Shown here: positions 9,544-17,367 of the stretch, piece by piece
Layout of the letters: each line of letters begins with the position of its first letter
Numbering within the stretch: position 1 is the stretch's first letter
NCBI GenBank assembly: GCA_033344915.1
Contig: JAWPML010000001.1
Coordinates: forward strand, 3,738,263 to 3,802,262
Source of the DNA: Acidimicrobiales bacterium
Lineage (GTDB): Bacteria > Actinomycetota > Acidimicrobiia > Acidimicrobiales > Aldehydirespiratoraceae
Direction of reading: 5' to 3'
Length of the DNA stretch: 64,000 nucleotides
Translations under genes and position numbers: made by a program
Notes under the pieces: model-generated
Database searches by the model: none
Told to the model about the DNA's origin: nothing
Seen by the model: only the letters and a program-made list of their open reading frames with translations

Positions 9544-9870
9544 ATGGACGCCCTGCACGCGCTCGCCGACCCGACTCGGCGACACATGATCGAACTTCTG
9601 TCCGAGGGCGAGCGGACGGCCGGCGAGCTCGGCGAAGCGTTCCCGATCAGCCAGCCGGCCGTGAGCCGCCACCTCCGGGTGCTGCGCGAGGTCGGGCTCG
9701 TCACGTCGACGGTCGACGCGCAGCGGCGGATCTACCGGCTCGCGCCCGATCCGTTCGACGAACTGGCCGACTGGGTCGACGACATCCGTCAGACCTGGAC
9801 CAACCGACTCGATGCTCTCGGCACCGAACTGCAGCGCGGCGCCCGCGCCGCGCGAAAGGACACTGCATGA
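9544..9870 (+). CDS. ArsR family transcriptional regulator
   Basis: A 108-residue winged-helix regulator of the ArsR type. ALADPTRRHMIELLSEGERT is the standard opening helix, and ISQPAVSRHLRVLREVGLV is the recognition helix and wing entrance. The metal-binding ELCVCDL-type motif is absent, which places it with the non-metal ArsR regulators that partner SRPBCC genes. Its stop overlaps the ATG of the SRPBCC gene by 4 bases. Such ArsR/SRPBCC pairs are common in actinobacteria; the effector is unknown. Confidence 0.92.
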   Translation: MDALHALADPTRRHMIELLSEGERTAGELGEAFPISQPAVSRHLRVLREVGLVTSTVDAQRRIYRLAPDPFDELADWVDDIRQTWTNRLDALGTELQRGARAARKDTA

Positions 9871-10391
9871 CCTCCGACCCTTCGACGGCCGACGGCGTCG
9901 TCCTCACCGACGGCGATGCGCCCCGGCTGCGTTTCGAACGTCACTATCCGTTCCCCATCGCCGATGTCTGGGATGCCATCACGGATCGCGATCGGCTCGG
10001 GCGGTGGCTGTTCCCGACGACGTTCGAGCCGAGGGTCGGCGGCTCGGTCGAGGTGGACATGGGCGAGTACGGGACGGCGCGGGGACAGGTGCTTGCCTGG
10101 GCCGAACCCCGCGAGCTCGAGTACGAGTGGCAGCAGCCGGACTCGATCGGCGGCGGCGCCGACGGCACGTGGCACATCCGGCTCGAGCTCACGGCGGTCG
10201 GCGACGATCACACCAAGCTCGTCTTCGAGCACCTCCTCCCCGAGCCGGGGCGCCCGGAGTTCGCCGCCGGCTGGCACTGGTATCTCGATCGGCTGGCCCT
10301 ACTGCTGGGAGGTGGTCATCCCGCGGCGGTCGAGTCCGACGAGGACTTCGACCGACTGCTCGCCCACTACGGCGGGTCGCTCGACGGGTAG
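9867..10391 (+). CDS. SRPBCC (AHSA1-like) domain protein
   Basis: A 174-residue START/Bet-v-1-like protein of the AHSA1 subgroup. The diagnostic pieces are FERHYPFPIADVWDAITD, RLGRWLFPTTFEPRVGGSVE and the long C-terminal helix EFAAGWHWYLDRLALLLGG. These proteins form a deep hydrophobic pocket and bind lipids, polyketides or other small molecules; some are enzymes. It is translationally coupled to the preceding ArsR gene (ATGA overlap), so the regulator and pocket protein probably respond to the same compound. The ligand cannot be inferred. Confidence 0.88.
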   Translation: MTSDPSTADGVVLTDGDAPRLRFERHYPFPIADVWDAITDRDRLGRWLFPTTFEPRVGGSVEVDMGEYGTARGQVLAWAEPRELEYEWQQPDSIGGGADGTWHIRLELTAVGDDHTKLVFEHLLPEPGRPEFAAGWHWYLDRLALLLGGGHPAAVESDEDFDRLLAHYGGSLDG

Positions 10392-10404
10392 CCGGCGGCG
10401 AAGC

Positions 10405-10465
10405 TGCAACAAAAGGTTGCATGTTGGTGCCCAACGGCTAGGGTGATCTGCAACGTATGGTTGCA
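10405..10465 (+). promoter_or_regulatory. Twin operators before the second SRPBCC-ArsR operon
   Basis: Two copies of the palindrome TGCAAC-N5-GTTGCA lie at 10405-10421 and 10449-10465, with centres 44 bases apart (about four helical turns). Between them GTTGG-TGC-CCAAC (10423-10435) is a third small inverted repeat. TTGCAT (10417-10422) and TAGGGT (10439-10444), spaced 16, can be the promoter. The second copy contains the ATG at 10457. The obvious candidate binder is the ArsR protein encoded in this operon; that is inference. Confidence 0.6.
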
Positions 10466-10945
10466 CAACACGAAGCCCAGGAAGAGTACGGAACGATCGA
10501 GCGATCGATCCAGATCGACGCGTCGCCCGAGACGGTGTTCGAGGTGATCACCAGTCCCGCGCACCTCGAGCGCTGGTGGCCGGACGAGGCGCGCTTCGAG
10601 CCAGTCGTCGGCGCGACGGGTCAGCTCGTGTTCGGCGATCCGTCGACCGGCGATGCGACCGTGCCGAACATCACGGTCCTGTCGCTGGAGCCGCCCGAGC
10701 GGTTCACGTTCCGGTGGATCCACCCGGACGACACAGAAGCCGGGGAGCACAACTCCCTGCTCGTCGTCTTCGAACTGGCGCCGTCGGACGGCGGCACGAT
10801 GCTGCGGATGTCGGAAACCGGCTTCCGCGAGCAGGGATGGGAAGTCGCCGTGCTGGAGGAGAACTTCCGGCTCCACGAGGCGGGATGGGACCGGCATCTC
10901 GCTCGCCTCGTCGCCTACGCCCCCACGGTTCGGACGCCGGCATGA
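10457..10945 (+). CDS. SRPBCC (AHSA1-like) domain protein
   Basis: A 162-residue AHSA1-type protein related in fold to the one at 9867. It reads TIERSIQIDASPETVFEVIT, SPAHLERWWPDEARFEP and FTFRWIHPDD, and ends with a long amphipathic helix near AGWDRHLARLVAYA. It is the first gene of a three-gene operon (SRPBCC, ArsR, DUF899), the reverse order of the neighbouring ArsR-SRPBCC pair. The start codon lies inside an operator copy, so the mRNA must be leaderless or nearly so. Function is unknown beyond likely binding of a hydrophobic small molecule. Confidence 0.87.
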   Translation: MVAQHEAQEEYGTIERSIQIDASPETVFEVITSPAHLERWWPDEARFEPVVGATGQLVFGDPSTGDATVPNITVLSLEPPERFTFRWIHPDDTEAGEHNSLLVVFELAPSDGGTMLRMSETGFREQGWEVAVLEENFRLHEAGWDRHLARLVAYAPTVRTPA

Positions 10946-11322
10946 GCATCGCCACCGACGACGAGCTGTGGTTCGCGATCGGCGACCCGACCCGCCGCCA
11001 CATGATCGACCTCCTCGTCGAGCAGGGTCGGGGAACCGCGAGCTCGCTCGGCAGCGCGTTGCCCGTGTCGCGCCAGGCCGTGGCGAAGCATCTCGCCGTG
11101 CTCGAGCGCGTCGAGCTCGTCCACTCGACCAGAGACGGCCGCGAACGCGTGTACCGACCTGGCCACGCCCAGCTCGCGCGGGCGGCGAAGCAGCTCGCCG
11201 CCGTCGGCTCGGGCTGGGACCGCCGCCTCGCCCGCATCGCGCGGATCGCCGAAGACATCGAGCGCGACAAGCGCGCCTCGAAGCCGAAAACCACTCGCGA
11301 ATCCCGGGAGGGTTCACCATGA
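10942..11322 (+). CDS. ArsR family transcriptional regulator
   Basis: A 126-residue ArsR-type regulator. WFAIGDPTRRHMIDLLVEQG is the opening helix, and PVSRQAVAKHLAVLERVELV is the recognition helix. No metal-ligand motif is seen. The C-terminal 40 residues are long and basic (RIAEDIERDKRASKPK), longer than in the first ArsR. The ATG overlaps the SRPBCC stop by 4 bases and its own stop overlaps the DUF899 ATG, so the three proteins are made together. It likely binds the TGCAAC-N5-GTTGCA sites upstream. Confidence 0.92.
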   Translation: MSIATDDELWFAIGDPTRRHMIDLLVEQGRGTASSLGSALPVSRQAVAKHLAVLERVELVHSTRDGRERVYRPGHAQLARAAKQLAAVGSGWDRRLARIARIAEDIERDKRASKPKTTRESREGSP

Positions 11323-11987
11323 TCACTACGCCGATCGTCTCGGAAGAGGCCTGGCACGAAGCCCGCGAGCAGCTGCTCGTCACCGAGAAGGAGGTCACGC
11401 GGGCCCGCGACGCGCTCGCCGCGGCTCGGCGCCGCATGCCCCGCATGGCCGTCGAACGGGACTATCGCTTCGAAGGGCCCGACGGGTCAGTGAGCCTGCT
11501 CGACATGTTCGAGGGCCGACGCCAGCTCATCGTCTACCGGTTCTTCTACGAGCCGGGCGTGCACGGGTGGCCCGACGCCGGCTGCACCGGCTGCTCGCTC
11601 ATGGCCGACCAGGTGGGTCACCTCGCTCACCTCAACGCCCGCGACATCACCTATGCGCGCGTGTCGCGTGCGCCCCAGGCGAACATCGCCACGCTGAAGG
11701 CGCGGATGGGTTGGGACGCGCCCTGGTACACGATCACCGACGACTTCGATCGCGACTTCGGCGTCGACGAATGGCACGGCACCAACGTGTTCGTGCGCGA
11801 GGGGTCGGAGATCACCCGTACCTACTTCGTCAACCTCCGCGGCGACGAGGCGCTGGGGAGCACCTGGAGCTATCTCGATCTCGCGCCCCTCGGTCGCCAG
11901 GAGGCGTGGGAGTCGTCGCCCGACGGCTACCCGCAGGACCCTCCGTACTCGTGGTGGCAGCGCCACGACGAGTACCCCTCGGCCTAG
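11319..11987 (+). CDS. DUF899 (thioredoxin-fold) family protein
   Basis: A 222-residue DUF899 protein. It starts IVSEEAWHEAREQLLVTEKE, then RARDALAAARRRMPRMAVE, and contains LLDMFEGRRQLIVYRFFYEP and DAGCTGCSLMADQVGHLAHL, where CTGC replaces the thioredoxin CxxC. The RNLRGDE-like TYFVNLRGDEALGSTWSYLD and a WWQRHDEY tail complete the family pattern. DUF899 proteins are common in soil and marine actinobacteria and are thought to be redox-related, but no reaction is established. Coupling to ArsR and SRPBCC suggests a response to a reactive or aromatic compound. It converges with the WYL regulator with a 4-base overlap of stops. Confidence 0.88.
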   Translation: MITTPIVSEEAWHEAREQLLVTEKEVTRARDALAAARRRMPRMAVERDYRFEGPDGSVSLLDMFEGRRQLIVYRFFYEPGVHGWPDAGCTGCSLMADQVGHLAHLNARDITYARVSRAPQANIATLKARMGWDAPWYTITDDFDRDFGVDEWHGTNVFVREGSEITRTYFVNLRGDEALGSTWSYLDLAPLGRQEAWESSPDGYPQDPPYSWWQRHDEYPSA

Positions 11988-12946
11988 CCCGCGAGCCGCG
12001 CGGCCAGGCGCCGGACCGCATCGGCGACGTCGGCCGGCTCGACGACGTTCACCGGTGCGACGAGGGCGACGCGGGCGATCGCGAGCACGAGCCAGTCGAG
12101 GTTGTCGGACCGGATGCGGACCACGCACGAGTCGGCCGTGGCCTCGACCACGTGGTGGTCGGTGTGGCGGAGCACGTCGTCCAGCTGCGCGGGGGCGGCG
12201 CCGATCGTGACGAGCGCCTCGAGGTCGCGGGGGACCGACGAGAGCGACGCGGCGACGAACGCGGCTGCGTCGCCGCCGGGGATCTCGCGGGGCGTGAACC
12301 GTCGCCCGGCTCGGGCCGCGTCGGCGAGTCGATCGAGACGGAAGGTGCGCCAATCGTCGCGGCGCAGATCCCACGCGACGAGATACCAGCGGCGCCCGGC
12401 GGTGACCATCTGGTGGGGTTCGACCAGACGACTGCTGTCCTCGCCGTCGCGCCGTCGATAGTCGAAGCGCACCTCTTCGTGATCGCGGCAGGCGCCGGCG
12501 AGCACGGCGAGTGCGTCGGCGTCGATGACCTCCGCCTCGCTCGATGACCAGCGCATCGCGGTGACGCTGGCGTCGAGGGCGGACACCCGTCGCTGGAGTC
12601 GGTCGGGGAGGAGTTGCTGGATCTTGGCGAGGGCCTGGAGCGACGTCTCCTCCATGCCGCTGATCGCGGCATGGGCCGCGGCCCGCAGACCGATCGCGAC
12701 GGCGACCGCCTCGTCGTCGTCGAGCACCAGGGGCGGCAGGTGCGAGCCGGCGGCGAGGCGGTAGCCGCCCTCGGTTCCGGGCGTCGCATCGACGGGATAA
12801 CCGAGATCGCGGAGCCGGTCGACGTCGCGCCGCACCGTCCGTTCGGTGACCTCGAGTCGCTCGGCGAGCTCCGAGCCGCGCCACATCCGGTGGGTCTGCA
12901 GGAGCGAGAGCAGCTGGAGGGCCCGTCCGGTCGGGTCGTTTCGCAT
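11984..12946 (-). CDS. WYL-domain transcriptional regulator (YafY-like)
   Basis: A 320-residue regulator with an N-terminal HTH (RALQLLSLLQTHRMWRGSEL and RLEVTERTVRRDVDRLRDLG) and a C-terminal WYL domain centred on RRWYLVAWDLRRDDWRTFRL, followed by the WCX-type extension. WYL proteins sense nucleic-acid or other ligands and act as repressors or activators. The gene is divergent from the ABC exporter operon, and the 88-base gap contains several repeats, so the exporter is the likely target. This matches common actinobacterial YafY-ABC pairs. Confidence 0.92.
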   Translation of the reverse strand: MRNDPTGRALQLLSLLQTHRMWRGSELAERLEVTERTVRRDVDRLRDLGYPVDATPGTEGGYRLAAGSHLPPLVLDDDEAVAVAIGLRAAAHAAISGMEETSLQALAKIQQLLPDRLQRRVSALDASVTAMRWSSSEAEVIDADALAVLAGACRDHEEVRFDYRRRDGEDSSRLVEPHQMVTAGRRWYLVAWDLRRDDWRTFRLDRLADAARAGRRFTPREIPGGDAAAFVAASLSSVPRDLEALVTIGAAPAQLDDVLRHTDHHVVEATADSCVVRIRSDNLDWLVLAIARVALVAPVNVVEPADVADAVRRLAARLAG

Positions 12947-13034
12947 GTTCCGAGCATTTCACACGTTCCGGACCGATTCTGTCCGCAATCGCTTCTAGGG
13001 TTCTCGAACCAAGAACCTCACGAAGGACATGCGA
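12947..13034. promoter_or_regulatory. Intergenic operator region between WYL regulator and ABC exporter
   Basis: The gap holds a direct repeat GTTCCG (12947-12952 and 12965-12970), an inverted repeat CGGAC-N7-GTCCG (12969-12985), and GGTTCT-N7-AGAACC (12999-13017). TAGGGT at 12996-13001 may be a rightward -10 box. Equal 7-base spacers suggest two sites of similar geometry. GAAGGA (13022-13027) is the ribosome-binding site; it is 1 base from the ATG at 13029 but 7 from the ATG at 13035, which decides the start of the ATPase gene. Confidence 0.4.
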
Positions 13035-14054
13035 ATGCCTCCCACTTCCTCTGACCAGCCGGCGCGGCGTGGTCTCGCGATCTCGGCCCAGGGACTGAGC
13101 CGCACGTTCGACGCCAACGACGCGGTGCGCGGACTCGACCTCGCCATCGCGCCGGGTGAGATCTACGGCTTCCTCGGACCGAACGGGGCCGGCAAGTCGA
13201 CCACCGTGCGCATGCTCTGCACCCTCCTCGCGCCCACCTCGGGCACGGCCCGCGTCGCCGGCTACGACATCGTCGAGCACCCCCAGCAGGTGCGGCTGCG
13301 GATCGGCGCCGCCTTGCAGGAGATCTCCCTCGACCCGCGCCAGACCGGCACCGAACTCCTTCGCCTCCAGGGTCGCTTCTACGGGCTGAAGCACTCCGTC
13401 ATCGACGAGCGGATGCGTGCGCTCACGAACCTGGTCGACATCGGCGACGCGCTCGACCGTCGCATCGACACCTACTCCGGTGGCATGCGCCGCCGTCTCG
13501 ACCTCGCGGCTGCGCTGCTCCACGAGCCCGAGGTGCTCTTTCTCGACGAGCCGACCACAGGGCTCGATCCCGCCAGCCGGGCCCGGGTCTGGGAGGAGGT
13601 GCGCACCCTCAACGAGCGACTCGGTATGACGATCCTGCTGACGACCCAGTATCTCGAGGAGGCCGGCGCGCTGGCCCACCGGGTCGGCATCATCAACGAC
13701 GGGCAGCTCGTCGCCGAAGGCACGCCGGACGAACTGAAGCGCCAGGTCGGCCGCGACATCGTGATCGCGGAGATCGCCGGCGATGCCAGCGTCGCGCGTG
13801 ATGCGCTCATCAACGTCGCGGGTGTCGATTCGATCGACGTCGACGGCGATGTCCTGCGCATCTCGACCGCGGACGGCGCCAAGACGATCGGGCCCGTCGC
13901 GATCGCGCTCGACACCGCCGGCATCGAGTTCGACGGGCTCAGCCTCCGGTCGACCTCGCTCGACGACGTGTTCCTCGAGTTGACCGGCACCGGTCTCCAC
14001 GCCGACGCCGACCCACACACCAGTACCAACACCACCATGGAGGGTGTCCGATGA
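13035..14054 (+). CDS. ABC transporter ATP-binding protein (DrrA-like)
   Basis: A 339-residue ATPase of the daunorubicin-resistance (DrrA) class. Walker A is GPNGAGKST, the signature YSGGMRRRLDLAAAL, Walker B VLFLDEPTTGLDP, and the switch His region TTQYLEEAGALAHR. The C-terminal extension after about residue 225 is typical of DrrA proteins. Start at 13035 is preferred over 13029 by ribosome-binding-site spacing. Together with the overlapping permease gene it forms a multidrug or lipid exporter, probably controlled by the WYL regulator opposite. Confidence 0.93.
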   Translation: MPPTSSDQPARRGLAISAQGLSRTFDANDAVRGLDLAIAPGEIYGFLGPNGAGKSTTVRMLCTLLAPTSGTARVAGYDIVEHPQQVRLRIGAALQEISLDPRQTGTELLRLQGRFYGLKHSVIDERMRALTNLVDIGDALDRRIDTYSGGMRRRLDLAAALLHEPEVLFLDEPTTGLDPASRARVWEEVRTLNERLGMTILLTTQYLEEAGALAHRVGIINDGQLVAEGTPDELKRQVGRDIVIAEIAGDASVARDALINVAGVDSIDVDGDVLRISTADGAKTIGPVAIALDTAGIEFDGLSLRSTSLDDVFLELTGTGLHADADPHTSTNTTMEGVR

Positions 14055-14863
14055 CCGCCACCGACATCGCCGAGCCCATCGGCCAGACCCTCGCCGCGCC
14101 GAGCGGCTTCGTGCGGGACACGCTGACCGTCGCCGGTCGTGCGCTGCGAGCCGTGCCCCGTGACCTCGAGGCGGTCGTGCCCCCGGTGCTCATCGCGATC
14201 TTCTTCTTCGTCGTGAACATCGCCACCTTCGAGCGGCTCACCGAGGCCGCTGCCGGCGGGTTCGACTACACCGCGTTCCAGATGCCGACCGCGATCCTCC
14301 TCGGGGTCACCGGCGTGTCACGAGCGCCCGCCGTCGTGCTCGACGTGCAGCACAAGTATCTCGACCGGATGCTGCTCACGCCGGTGCGCCGCACGTCGAT
14401 CCTCGTCGGCCACATGATCGCCGACATCGCCGTGGCCGCCGCGCTCACGCTCCCGATCGTCGGCCTGGGGTTCGCCCTCGGTGTCCGCTTCGAGACCGGC
14501 GTGATCGGGTTCGTGGCGTACCTCGCGATCGTGGCCTTCTGGGCCCTGGCGTTCGCCGGCTTCGGTTACGCCATCGCCCTCAAGACCGGGAACCCGGCCG
14601 CTGTGAATTCGAGCTTCATGCTGTTCTTCCCGTTCCTGTTCCTCACGACGTCGTACGTGCCGCGCGATCAGCTGACCGGCTGGCTGGACACGGTTGCCGG
14701 GTTGAACCCCGTCACCTACATCCTCGAGGGCATGCGCTCGCTCGGCCAGCGGGGCTGGGAGTGGGACACGCTCGCCGAGACGGTGATCGCGATCGGGCTC
14801 GTCGCCGCGCTCAGCATGTGGATGTGCTTCGCTGCGCTCCGGGGGCGCGTCAACCAGAACTGA
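14051..14863 (+). CDS. ABC-2 type permease
   Basis: A 270-residue six-helix ABC-2 permease that pairs with the ATPase (ATGA overlap). The hydrophobic segments begin at VVPPVLIAIFFFVVNIATF, and LLTPVRRTSILVGHMIAD is the usual cytoplasmic coupling region. NPAAVNSSFMLFFPFLFLTT and PVTYILEGMRSL are conserved in DrrB-like permeases. Substrate unknown; DrrAB-type exporters move hydrophobic drugs or lipids. Confidence 0.92.
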   Translation: MTATDIAEPIGQTLAAPSGFVRDTLTVAGRALRAVPRDLEAVVPPVLIAIFFFVVNIATFERLTEAAAGGFDYTAFQMPTAILLGVTGVSRAPAVVLDVQHKYLDRMLLTPVRRTSILVGHMIADIAVAAALTLPIVGLGFALGVRFETGVIGFVAYLAIVAFWALAFAGFGYAIALKTGNPAAVNSSFMLFFPFLFLTTSYVPRDQLTGWLDTVAGLNPVTYILEGMRSLGQRGWEWDTLAETVIAIGLVAALSMWMCFAALRGRVNQN

Positions 14864-14872
14864 CGGGTCCCC

Positions 14873-14894
14873 GTCGCCACAACGGCGGCCTTTT
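14873..14894 (+). terminator. Intrinsic terminator after the ABC exporter
   Basis: GTCGCC (14873-14878) can pair with GGCGGC (14884-14889) around an ACAAC loop, followed by C and TTTT. It lies 10 bases after the permease stop. Confidence 0.55.
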
Positions 14895-14926
14895 GTCATC
14901 CGACCGGATTTCCTACTGTGGGAGCC

Positions 14927-15829
14927 GTGGAGGCTTTCGACTTCCCCGGCGAGGATCCGTTCAAGCGCCGCCCGGGTTGTCTCCTGTCGCGTATGTTCCT
15001 CGCGTTCGCCTTCATGGCGATGGCCGCCGTACTCGGCGTCTACTGGATCGTCTTCATCGACGAGTCCGATGACGGTGAGGGCGACGCGTCGACGGCCACC
15101 GACACCAGCGACGAGATCGTCGGTACGGTCCCGCCCTCGATCACGCAGGTCGAACCCCTCACCGTCGACGAGACCGGCGGGTTGTCGTGCACCACGGAGT
15201 CCTTCAGCGCCACCGTCAGCTCGGGAGATGTGCGGGCTGCTCCCGAGGGGACGGGGGAGATCCTGCTGGGTCTCACCGGCACCGCCGAGGACTTCGACTT
15301 CGCCCTCGCCGGCGACGAGGAGCTCCTGGCCGGTCTCGAGCTGCTCGACCAGTTCGCCGGGCCCGATCTGCATCAGCTGATCCTCGAGCGCGACGAGCCC
15401 TTCCCGGAAGGACCCCGTGACCTCGTCCTCACCGTCAGTGCCGCCGAGAATCAGTGCAGCATCTCGCTCACGTTCGAGGCCTACGAGTCGAGCTCGACCT
15501 CTGACGATCCCTTCGGCGACCTGACCGGACTCCGCTGCACGACCGCGGGTCATCAAACCCTCTTCAACGGCAACTACTTCGAGATGACGCCGGACGAGAT
15601 CTTCGATCGCGAGCTGTACGTCGAACCCGACCGCGACGAGACACCGGTCAGCCTGAGCGGCGATCCCGAGTTCGTCGGCGCGGCCGTGGCCGCCCACACC
15701 GGCGACCTGCTCACGATCCGGGCCCGCGACGGTGCGTTGCTGCCGGTGGGGCAGTGGAGCATCACGGTGTCCCTCGCGCTTCCCGATGGCGAATGCGCCT
15801 ACGACCTCACGATGGTGGTCGAGCCCTGA
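14927..15829 (+). CDS. Single-pass membrane protein of unknown function
   Basis: A 300-residue protein that I do not recognise. An N-terminal cytoplasmic stretch with FPGEDPFKRRPGCLL is followed by one transmembrane segment (about 26-48), then an acidic Thr/Asp linker and an extracellular domain with four or more cysteines (SCTTESF, NQCSISL, LRCTTAG, GECAYDL), probably disulfide-bonded. It appears to be two related halves of about 110 residues. GTG at 14927 is preferred to GTG at 14918 because TACTGT (14914-14919) looks like a -10 box whose transcript would begin at 14927. Confidence 0.7.
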   Translation: MEAFDFPGEDPFKRRPGCLLSRMFLAFAFMAMAAVLGVYWIVFIDESDDGEGDASTATDTSDEIVGTVPPSITQVEPLTVDETGGLSCTTESFSATVSSGDVRAAPEGTGEILLGLTGTAEDFDFALAGDEELLAGLELLDQFAGPDLHQLILERDEPFPEGPRDLVLTVSAAENQCSISLTFEAYESSSTSDDPFGDLTGLRCTTAGHQTLFNGNYFEMTPDEIFDRELYVEPDRDETPVSLSGDPEFVGAAVAAHTGDLLTIRARDGALLPVGQWSITVSLALPDGECAYDLTMVVEP

Positions 15830-15861
15830 ACACGAGGGCGCAGCGGCCCGGACGCGAAGAA

Positions 15862-15879
15862 TCCCGGCCGAGGCCGGGA
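15862..15879 (-). terminator. Hairpin downstream of tRNA-Ser(CGA)
   Basis: TCCCGGCC and GGCCGGGA (15862-15869, 15872-15879) form a perfect 8-bp inverted repeat. On the minus strand it follows the tRNA and is trailed by TTCTTC, so it is a likely terminator for the tRNA; on the plus strand it may end the membrane-protein transcript. Confidence 0.55.
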
Positions 15880-15885
15880 CACTTC

Positions 15886-15975
15886 TGGCGGAAGGTATGG
15901 GATTCGAACCCATGGTGACCCGGAGGCCACAACGGCTTTCGAGGCCGCCCCATTCGTCCGCTCTGGCAACCTTCC
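15886..15975 (-). tRNA. serU: tRNA-Ser (anticodon CGA)
   Basis: The minus strand folds into a class II tRNA with a long variable arm. The acceptor stem pairs GGAAGGT (from 15975) with ACCTTCC (to 15890). The anticodon loop is CTCGAAA, giving anticodon CGA for UCG codons, and the T arm contains GGTTCGAATCC. The discriminator base is G and CCA is encoded at 15888-15886. The identity is serine by the long arm and G73. The gene symbol is only the conventional one for this anticodon. Confidence 0.95.
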
Positions 15976-16044
15976 GCCGACGAGGTTACCGGTCCGACCG
16001 GGGTGGCAACACCGATTCGGGGATCGGCCGAGCTCGGCGGATGG

Positions 16045-17322
16045 TCATCCCGCGGGTGGGAGGAAGGCCTCGACTTCGACGCCGTGCTCCCGGCCGAGAT
16101 CCTCGAGGACGCTCGGGTCGATCAGCTGGAGGAGCGTCAGCAACTGAACCTGCGCGACCGCGTCGAGCCCGGCGGGACTCAGGTCGAGGTTCTCGTCGAT
16201 GAAGTCGATGAGATCGGACGTCATCCGGATGTCTCGACCGGTCGGAACGTCGACCCCCGGCGACACCACATCGGTGAGCATCTCGTGGAGCCGCGGTTCG
16301 AGCGCGTCCGAGACGATGCTCACGCCCAGGTTCGAGTGGCCGTAGACCTTCTCCAGGACCGAGATGTAGTCGGGCGCGTCGTCGAGCCGGGGATCGGCGC
16401 CCGGGAAGAGGGGATCGCCTCCGTCGACGCGGAGACGGAGCCCTTCGTCGTCACGAGACAGAAGGAGGGCGGCCAGCCCGGCATTGTTGATCTGGGAGAC
16501 CGCCGTGCCCTCGTAGGCGAGCGACGGATCGCGCAGCAACAGCTGTCCGTGGGACACGGCGCTCAGGACGTTCGCGACGATCTCCTCCGCGAGTTGGCCC
16601 GTTCCGTCGTCGTGGAGGACTTCGTGTCCCATCGAGGGGATCAGCAGCTCGAGCCGCTCCCCCCGGAGTCGCTCGTTGACCGTCAGGGTGCGCGGCCCCG
16701 CGCCGAACCCTTCACCCTCGGAGGTGGCGATCGCACCGTCCCAACGCGTCTCGCCGTAGTCGAATCCGGTGAAGTCCGTCTCGGGATCCGCGAGATGGTC
16801 GATCATCGGCTCCCAGATGGTCCCGACCGAACCGGCGAGCGCGGCGCGAAGACGTGGCGCGGGGAGGATGGCGGCGTAGGTCGGGTCGTCGAAGATCTCG
16901 AGCGCGCGGTCGACGAGCCCGGGGCGGCTGTTCATGAACTCGACCAACCGGGCTCGCTCGGCGTCCTCGTCATGGGGCGCGTCATCGGGCGCGGGCGGAA
17001 GCGGATCGCCGTACAGCGTCTCGCCCCGCTGGAAGTTCAGCGAGAAGAGTGAGCGGCGGGCCGGTTCGAGATCGGCCGCCCGGAGCGCCGCGTCAGCTGC
17101 GTCGATCGCCTCCTGATCGTTGGCGACGGGCTCGGTCGTCGACGGTGTGGTGCCGGGACCGGCCGTGGTGGAGGTGGTCGTGGCCGCGCCCGGTTGGGTG
17201 GTCGAGCTGGGCACGTTCTCCGTGGTCTCCGGGCTGTCGTTGCTGCACCCGGCAACGGCAAGCGCGAGCGTGACGAGCGCGGCGGTCAGTCGCCGGTTGG
17301 TCAACGGACGCGAGGTCCACAT
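16045..17322 (-). CDS. Lipoprotein with HExxH motif, possible metallopeptidase
   Basis: A 425-residue exported lipoprotein. The signal peptide ends LALAVAGC (Cys26), followed by a Thr/Ser/Pro-rich linker to about residue 68. The mature domain is mostly helical and unknown to me. It contains SMGHEVLHDDG, where His233-Glu234-x-x-His237 fits the zincin HExxH motif, and acidic residues at 246-247 could be the third ligand. If real, it is a cell-surface zinc peptidase. Against this, the surrounding sequence matches no peptidase family I recognise, so HExxH may be chance. It stands alone, next to tRNA-Ser on one side and an unknown gene on the other. Confidence 0.7.
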   Translation of the reverse strand: MWTSRPLTNRRLTAALVTLALAVAGCSNDSPETTENVPSSTTQPGAATTTSTTAGPGTTPSTTEPVANDQEAIDAADAALRAADLEPARRSLFSLNFQRGETLYGDPLPPAPDDAPHDEDAERARLVEFMNSRPGLVDRALEIFDDPTYAAILPAPRLRAALAGSVGTIWEPMIDHLADPETDFTGFDYGETRWDGAIATSEGEGFGAGPRTLTVNERLRGERLELLIPSMGHEVLHDDGTGQLAEEIVANVLSAVSHGQLLLRDPSLAYEGTAVSQINNAGLAALLLSRDDEGLRLRVDGGDPLFPGADPRLDDAPDYISVLEKVYGHSNLGVSIVSDALEPRLHEMLTDVVSPGVDVPTGRDIRMTSDLIDFIDENLDLSPAGLDAVAQVQLLTLLQLIDPSVLEDLGREHGVEVEAFLPPAG

Positions 17323-17367
17323 TCGTTCGACAGTACCCGCGCCGCCGCGGTCTCGTCGGAGCGCCGA

